NCBI RefSeq assembly: GCF_001659605.2
Contig: NC_035169.2
Span: 11,898,916 to 11,962,915, forward strand
Direction: 5' to 3'
Origin: Manihot esculenta
Taxonomy: Eukaryota > Streptophyta > Magnoliopsida > Malpighiales > Euphorbiaceae
Length of the DNA: 64,000 bases
Positions 59,921 through 64,000 of this stretch are shown here, in pieces (the first letter of the stretch is position 1; every line of letters begins with the position of its first letter). Both the position numbers and the translations under genes were made by a program. Under the pieces are notes generated by a model that worked only from the letters and a program-made list of their open reading frames with translations, did no database searches and was not told where the DNA came from.

Positions 59921-61305
59921 ATGGGGTACGATCTCTCTCTTATATTTTCACTCTCCTTTTTTAGATTTTTTTTTTAATAAATCATTCTGCTAATGAGTTA
60001 GAAAATATAAATCGAGTTAGAAAATATAAATCAAGTTGAAAAAGAAGAATGGAGGTGCTTAAGAATAGTATTTGATACGTAGTTTAAATTCAGTTCAGTT
60101 TGTTGTCATTTTGACTGATTATATGTTTCTGGGTAATGAGTTATGATTCCCGGATTGATTTGGTTAGGTAATTAAATTTCTATATTGATTTTAAAGTTTG
60201 GTCATACTGGAAACCAATATAAGTATGCGGATAAATGCATAGTAATATATAGTGGCATGCCACCTAATGCTATTGTCTATGAAGCAATAGCTGTTTATTG
60301 TGAAATGCATGCTTTTGGATGGTCTAGTTTAGTTTAAGTAGACATCATATTTGTATCAAGTGGAATAGGGTCCCTTATTGTTGAAAGGATTATGATATAG
60401 TTGTCAGACACAGTAATTAGATAGTAGTTTTTAACCTTGTTGAAAGGATTATTGAAATAGAGTTCTCAGTAATTACTGCTGGTAATACTTGTTGTTATGA
60501 GTTGAGATGTCTGCCACAAGAGGTGCAAATGGTATTTTCTAGTTTGTTCTGCAGATCAAGGATTTATTTTTTTGTGGTAAAAATGTATGTCCGGAAGCAA
60601 ACAGAAATAAGTTTATATGCAGTACGGCCTGGTGCCCTAGTTAATCTTGATGCCTATCTTTGACTTACTCACTGGTTTGCATGATTGTCTTGCAGGAAGA
60701 CACGAGGTATGGGATCTGCTCGAAAACTGAAGTCCCACCGAAGAAGGCAAAGGTGGGCTGACAAGGCGTACAAGAAGTCTCACCTTGGTAATGAATGGAA
60801 GAAGCCATTTGCTGGGTCTTCACATGCCAAAGGCATAGTTCTTGAAAAGATGTGAGACCATGCAATGCCTTTGCTTGAGTTTATTCTTGTTTATCTTCCT
60901 TACTAAGAACATTATGATTCTAAATTGTACAAATGACCCTCGAATTGCAGTGGTATTGAAGCCAAGCAGCCAAACTCTGCTATCAGAAAATGTGCTAGAG
61001 TTCAACTGATTAAAAATGGGAAGAAGATTGCTGCTTTTGTTCCCAATGACGGTTGTTTGAACTATATTGAGGAGAATGTGAGTATCCTTGGAGTTTTAGG
61101 AGTTTTAACTTTTGATTATACGTTACCTTGCCTTCTACTGACATTTTGTAACTTGTGGTTGAAGGATGAGGTTTTGATTGCTGGATTTGGACGTAAGGGT
61201 CATGCGGTTGGAGATATTCCTGGTGTTAGATTCAAGGTTGTGAAGGTCTCCGGTGTCTCCCTACTGGCACTCTTCAAGGAGAAGAAGGAAAAACCAAGGT
61301 CTTAA
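59921..61305 (+). CDS. RPS23: 40S ribosomal protein S23 (uS12), cytosolic
   Basis: Coding exons 59921-59925 (only ATGGG), 60696-60851, 60951-61077, 61165-61305; product 142 residues, the usual length for plant RPS23. Conserved blocks: [69 protein letters not shown]. Located in the small-subunit decoding centre; QPNSA carries the proline that is hydroxylated in other eukaryotes. All junctions are GT-AG and in phase. The gene looks functional. Confidence 0.97.
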
Positions 61306-63081
61306 GTTTGCAATGGAGACTACTATAGTTTATTTCTAGTTCCTCTAAAAGACTTGGAATGGCTTTCCTTTGTTTTTGAGTGGATATGGCGAACAACTTT
61401 TTATCATTCTAGTTATTGTATTGAATATTTCTTGTTTTCAAATTTTGCCCAAGATTATATGGTGCTTCCAGTTATATTTTGACGTCACAAATTGCCTTTT
61501 AGTCATCTAATTAACTTTTTGAGATAAAGTTGAACTTGATATTAACTGAAAATAAAAATCTGTATCGATTATTAGCCCCAAAAGGCCATTTCCTGAGAGA
61601 AGGTGCAATTTTCCTTGATGTTGGTTTGAAACTTGTAAGAAGGGGATGATAATTATTGGTTTAGGTTTTAATAACAATTTAATATTATTTTTGGAAAATT
61701 AATTAGTCATGTTGGCATTAATTCCTACTTTCAGACCGTAAATCCATGGTCATTCTCCTCTTCCTCAGCGCCGTGACCCTGAAAAGACTATGCTTTCCTG
61801 TGAAGTCACCCAACGGAGGGAAATTTCAATTCACATTTTATGTGTGACTTGAAATCAATAATGATATGATTCAAAATCAATAGGGTATAGGTGTTACAAG
61901 CCAAAATCTTTAACTAATGTATGTCTCTCTCTTTAAGAAGAGCAGCGAGTTTTCTCTTTCTTTTCTTTTTTTTCCTTTTTGGTACTCTGGTCCTTTTATT
62001 TTATTGGGGAGATCTCTCTCAGGTTAAGGTATAAATGTTTTTTTTGTCTTAATTTGCAGCGGTATTGAAAAGGAGGAGAATTTGTTCTTTTGACTCTTTG
62101 CTTTGTGTGTAGAGATTTTGTACCAATTCTTGTATCTCACTTGATTTTTTACCAGACGAAGGATGGTTCAGCGATAGTTAGTAGAGTATGTCTATCGTCG
62201 CCAAGAGCACACCTACCACCTCCATTAACACTATGAACAGATTGTTTTTTCTCATGAACCTTGTGGATATCGTCAAATTATGCTTAAAAATGATCGACTT
62301 TTTCTTATGACATTGAAACCCTTATTGGATTTATGGTTGCCTATACTTTTTCTTGAGTGGGCTTGCTCCTTCTTACTGGTTGTGGTGGCTTGAGATCTTT
62401 CTATTTTCTTTATCGATCTTCAGTTTGGTTTTATGGTTGGAATGGACTAATATAGAACGGAGGCTTTCTCGGCCTAAATGGCGTTTGTTATTATCGAGCA
62501 GTCACAGCTTTCAAAGGGTGACGGCACCAGTGATTTCCTTTAGTTCTCTTTTAGGTCTTCATTTGGTTGCTCCACAAGTTTTAGGGCTCCAATTGTATGG
62601 ACTTTTTTGAGTTATTTTTTCCTTTGTAATTGAGCTTAATAGTCTCTGTTATAGTTGTCTTCTAGTAAAGCTAATAGGGCAACCGTCCAAGTTTATACAA
62701 ATAAGCCAGCATCACAAATATAGACACTGTTTCTATAGGTAATCCTTATAATATATCTTCTAAAGAACATTAGAAACACAATTGGGTGTGGCAAAAAGAG
62801 ACATCACTGTACTTAAATCATCATCCCCTACTTAATAATACTTTAGTGAAACAAAAAAAGCTCCAAATATCGGCAGAATGAACATAGTCTGCTACTACAA
62901 TTTAATCTCAAAATTTCAAACAAATCATCATTTTTAAGAGATATCCTCACAAAATATACATTCATACCACTGAACTCATTCCTCCCTTAATCACATTTGA
63001 TGCATGTATATCTCCACTTTTAACCCTTCAGTAGCCTTGACTGTGGAAGGAGGCATTAACTTCACAAATTCCTCTTGAGCG
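61306..63081. other. Intergenic region between RPS23 and a minus-strand gene
   Basis: RPS23 3' UTR first. 62040-62640 is less AT-rich and has short open stretches in the plus direction (62353-62610) resembling decayed coding sequence; the family was not recognised. The last ~300 bases should be the 3' UTR of the minus-strand gene. Confidence 0.45.
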
Positions 63082-64000
63082 CTAAACATTAACTTTTCCG
63101 CTTGTACTGACTTGATGAAGAGAACAGTCAAGAACAGGCTTTTGCTGGATTTCCCTATGAATATTTATAGCTTCAACTTGTTGGGCCAAATCAAGACCCT
63201 TCTCACTGGTGTTCGATAGAGAACCCAAAATTTCCTTTTCACCCACTTTCTGTGATAAGATTGTGTTTACTGTATCACAATCTTCAGCGGTAATTTTCTC
63301 AACCTTCAAGTTTCTTTGCCCACTGTTTCCAGGAGACATTTTATTCTGAACTTTCGGAGGCATGCCGGGACAGTATTTTCCATTTGTTGAAGTGCTACAA
63401 ACAGGTTGCTGAGCACAAGTTTTGGCGGCTCGAACTGCCAATGCGGCTCTAGCAGGTTGAGATTTTCCAAGCTTTGCCTCATTTGACCCACCACTGAGGC
63501 TAACATTTCTCACCCTATATCTAGGCAAGCCATTGGGTACAGCTGGTTGTGATTGCATGCTTCCACCAGGAGAGCGCACTGTTGATCTCGCCTGAAAAAT
63601 GTAAAAACTACACGTGTGATTGCATGCCAAAATAATTGCAAGCCAGAAGAAAAATTGATGATGAATAAGGGAGGTGATTTTGCCACAGCATATTATCTCC
63701 GTGGAACATCTTATCATAGCCAGACATTCCAAAATGAGATCTTTACCTTTTCTTGCCCTAGAAAAATAACCTTGGCAAAACCACCTCCCAACTCATGCAC
63801 AATACTAATGAACAGGAAATCAAAACTGACCCCATCAAAGAAGCCGATTTTTGGTGATGGCATCCGAAGCCGAGATGGTTTGATAGAATCCAGATGACCA
63901 AGTGCACCAGCTCCTATTGAAGCTCTCTTTCCAGATTCGCTTGGCAATCCAATGACATGGGTATCATGTCCGACGGAGCCTCTTTCACCAGAATGATTTT
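63082..64000 (-). CDS. C-terminal exons of an unrecognised Ser/Pro-rich plant protein (partial)
   Basis: Last exon 63591-63082 (169 codons plus TAG) preceded by exon 64000-63831, which continues beyond the window; the intron 63830-63592 is GT-AG in phase. The translation includes GKRASIGAGALGHLDSIKPS, LRMPSPKIGFFDG, then ARSTVRSPGGSMQSQPAVP and a polar, Ser/Lys-rich tail with a possible helix (GLDLAQQVEAINIHREIQQ). It has repeated SPxK/R-like motifs, possible phosphorylation or microtubule-binding sites (inference). No named domain was recognised. No stop or frameshift was seen in the visible part. Confidence 0.7.

Overview
This is nuclear DNA from a dicot plant. Introns are GT-AG with AT-rich bodies, and the genes are plant families: IQD, ICR/RIP, RPP29/POP4 and cytosolic RPS23. 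The protein flavour resembles Malpighiales (Euphorbiaceae such as cassava or rubber tree); that is inferred from remembered sequences, not searched. No organellar or bacterial sequence was seen.

Layout. (1) 1-19908 is a nested LTR-retrotransposon cluster, all on the minus strand. The host is a degenerate Tat-like Ty3/gypsy element (B, 5' LTR at 19457-19908). It is interrupted on the left by a chromovirus-like element (A, 1-9679, left LTR cut by the window edge). It is also interrupted in its gag leader by a gag-only relative of A (C, 12726-19254, with a perfect TTAAA target duplication). (2) 20530-24569 is an intact IQD calmodulin-binding gene. (3) 26859-47847 holds the two halves of one alpha/beta-hydrolase gene on the minus strand: exon 1 at 47427-47847 and the last four exons at 26859-28823. 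The 18.6 kb between them is packed with insertions: a 5.7 kb Mutator-like element (MULE), a fragment of a PLAC8/CNR8-like gene, a gypsy pol relic, a 2.4 kb hAT element carrying the 5' part of a BIG BROTHER-like E3 ligase gene, and a second hAT copy. One central hydrolase exon was not found, so the gene looks broken. (4) 48547-51356 is an intact RNase P/MRP subunit gene (RPP29/POP4), divergent from hydrolase exon 1. (5) 53660-57892 is an ICR/RIP ROP-effector coiled-coil gene with a GC-AG intron. (6) 59921-61305 is an intact cytosolic ribosomal protein uS12 (RPS23) gene. (7) 63082 to the window end is the 3' part of an unrecognised minus-strand Ser/Pro-rich gene.

The most interesting item is the MULE at 29095-34789. 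It has a perfect 9-bp target duplication and 150-bp inverted ends, and it carries two convergent genes. One is a transposase (minus strand). The other is a small protein (plus strand) with a GRF-type zinc finger, a coiled coil and a C-terminal membrane anchor. The arrangement mirrors maize MuDR (mudrA/mudrB) with an unrelated second protein. Next in interest are the gene-carrying hAT element, the split hydrolase, and the post-insertion promoter deletion in element C. All boundaries and splice sites were read by eye; no alignment or search was run.
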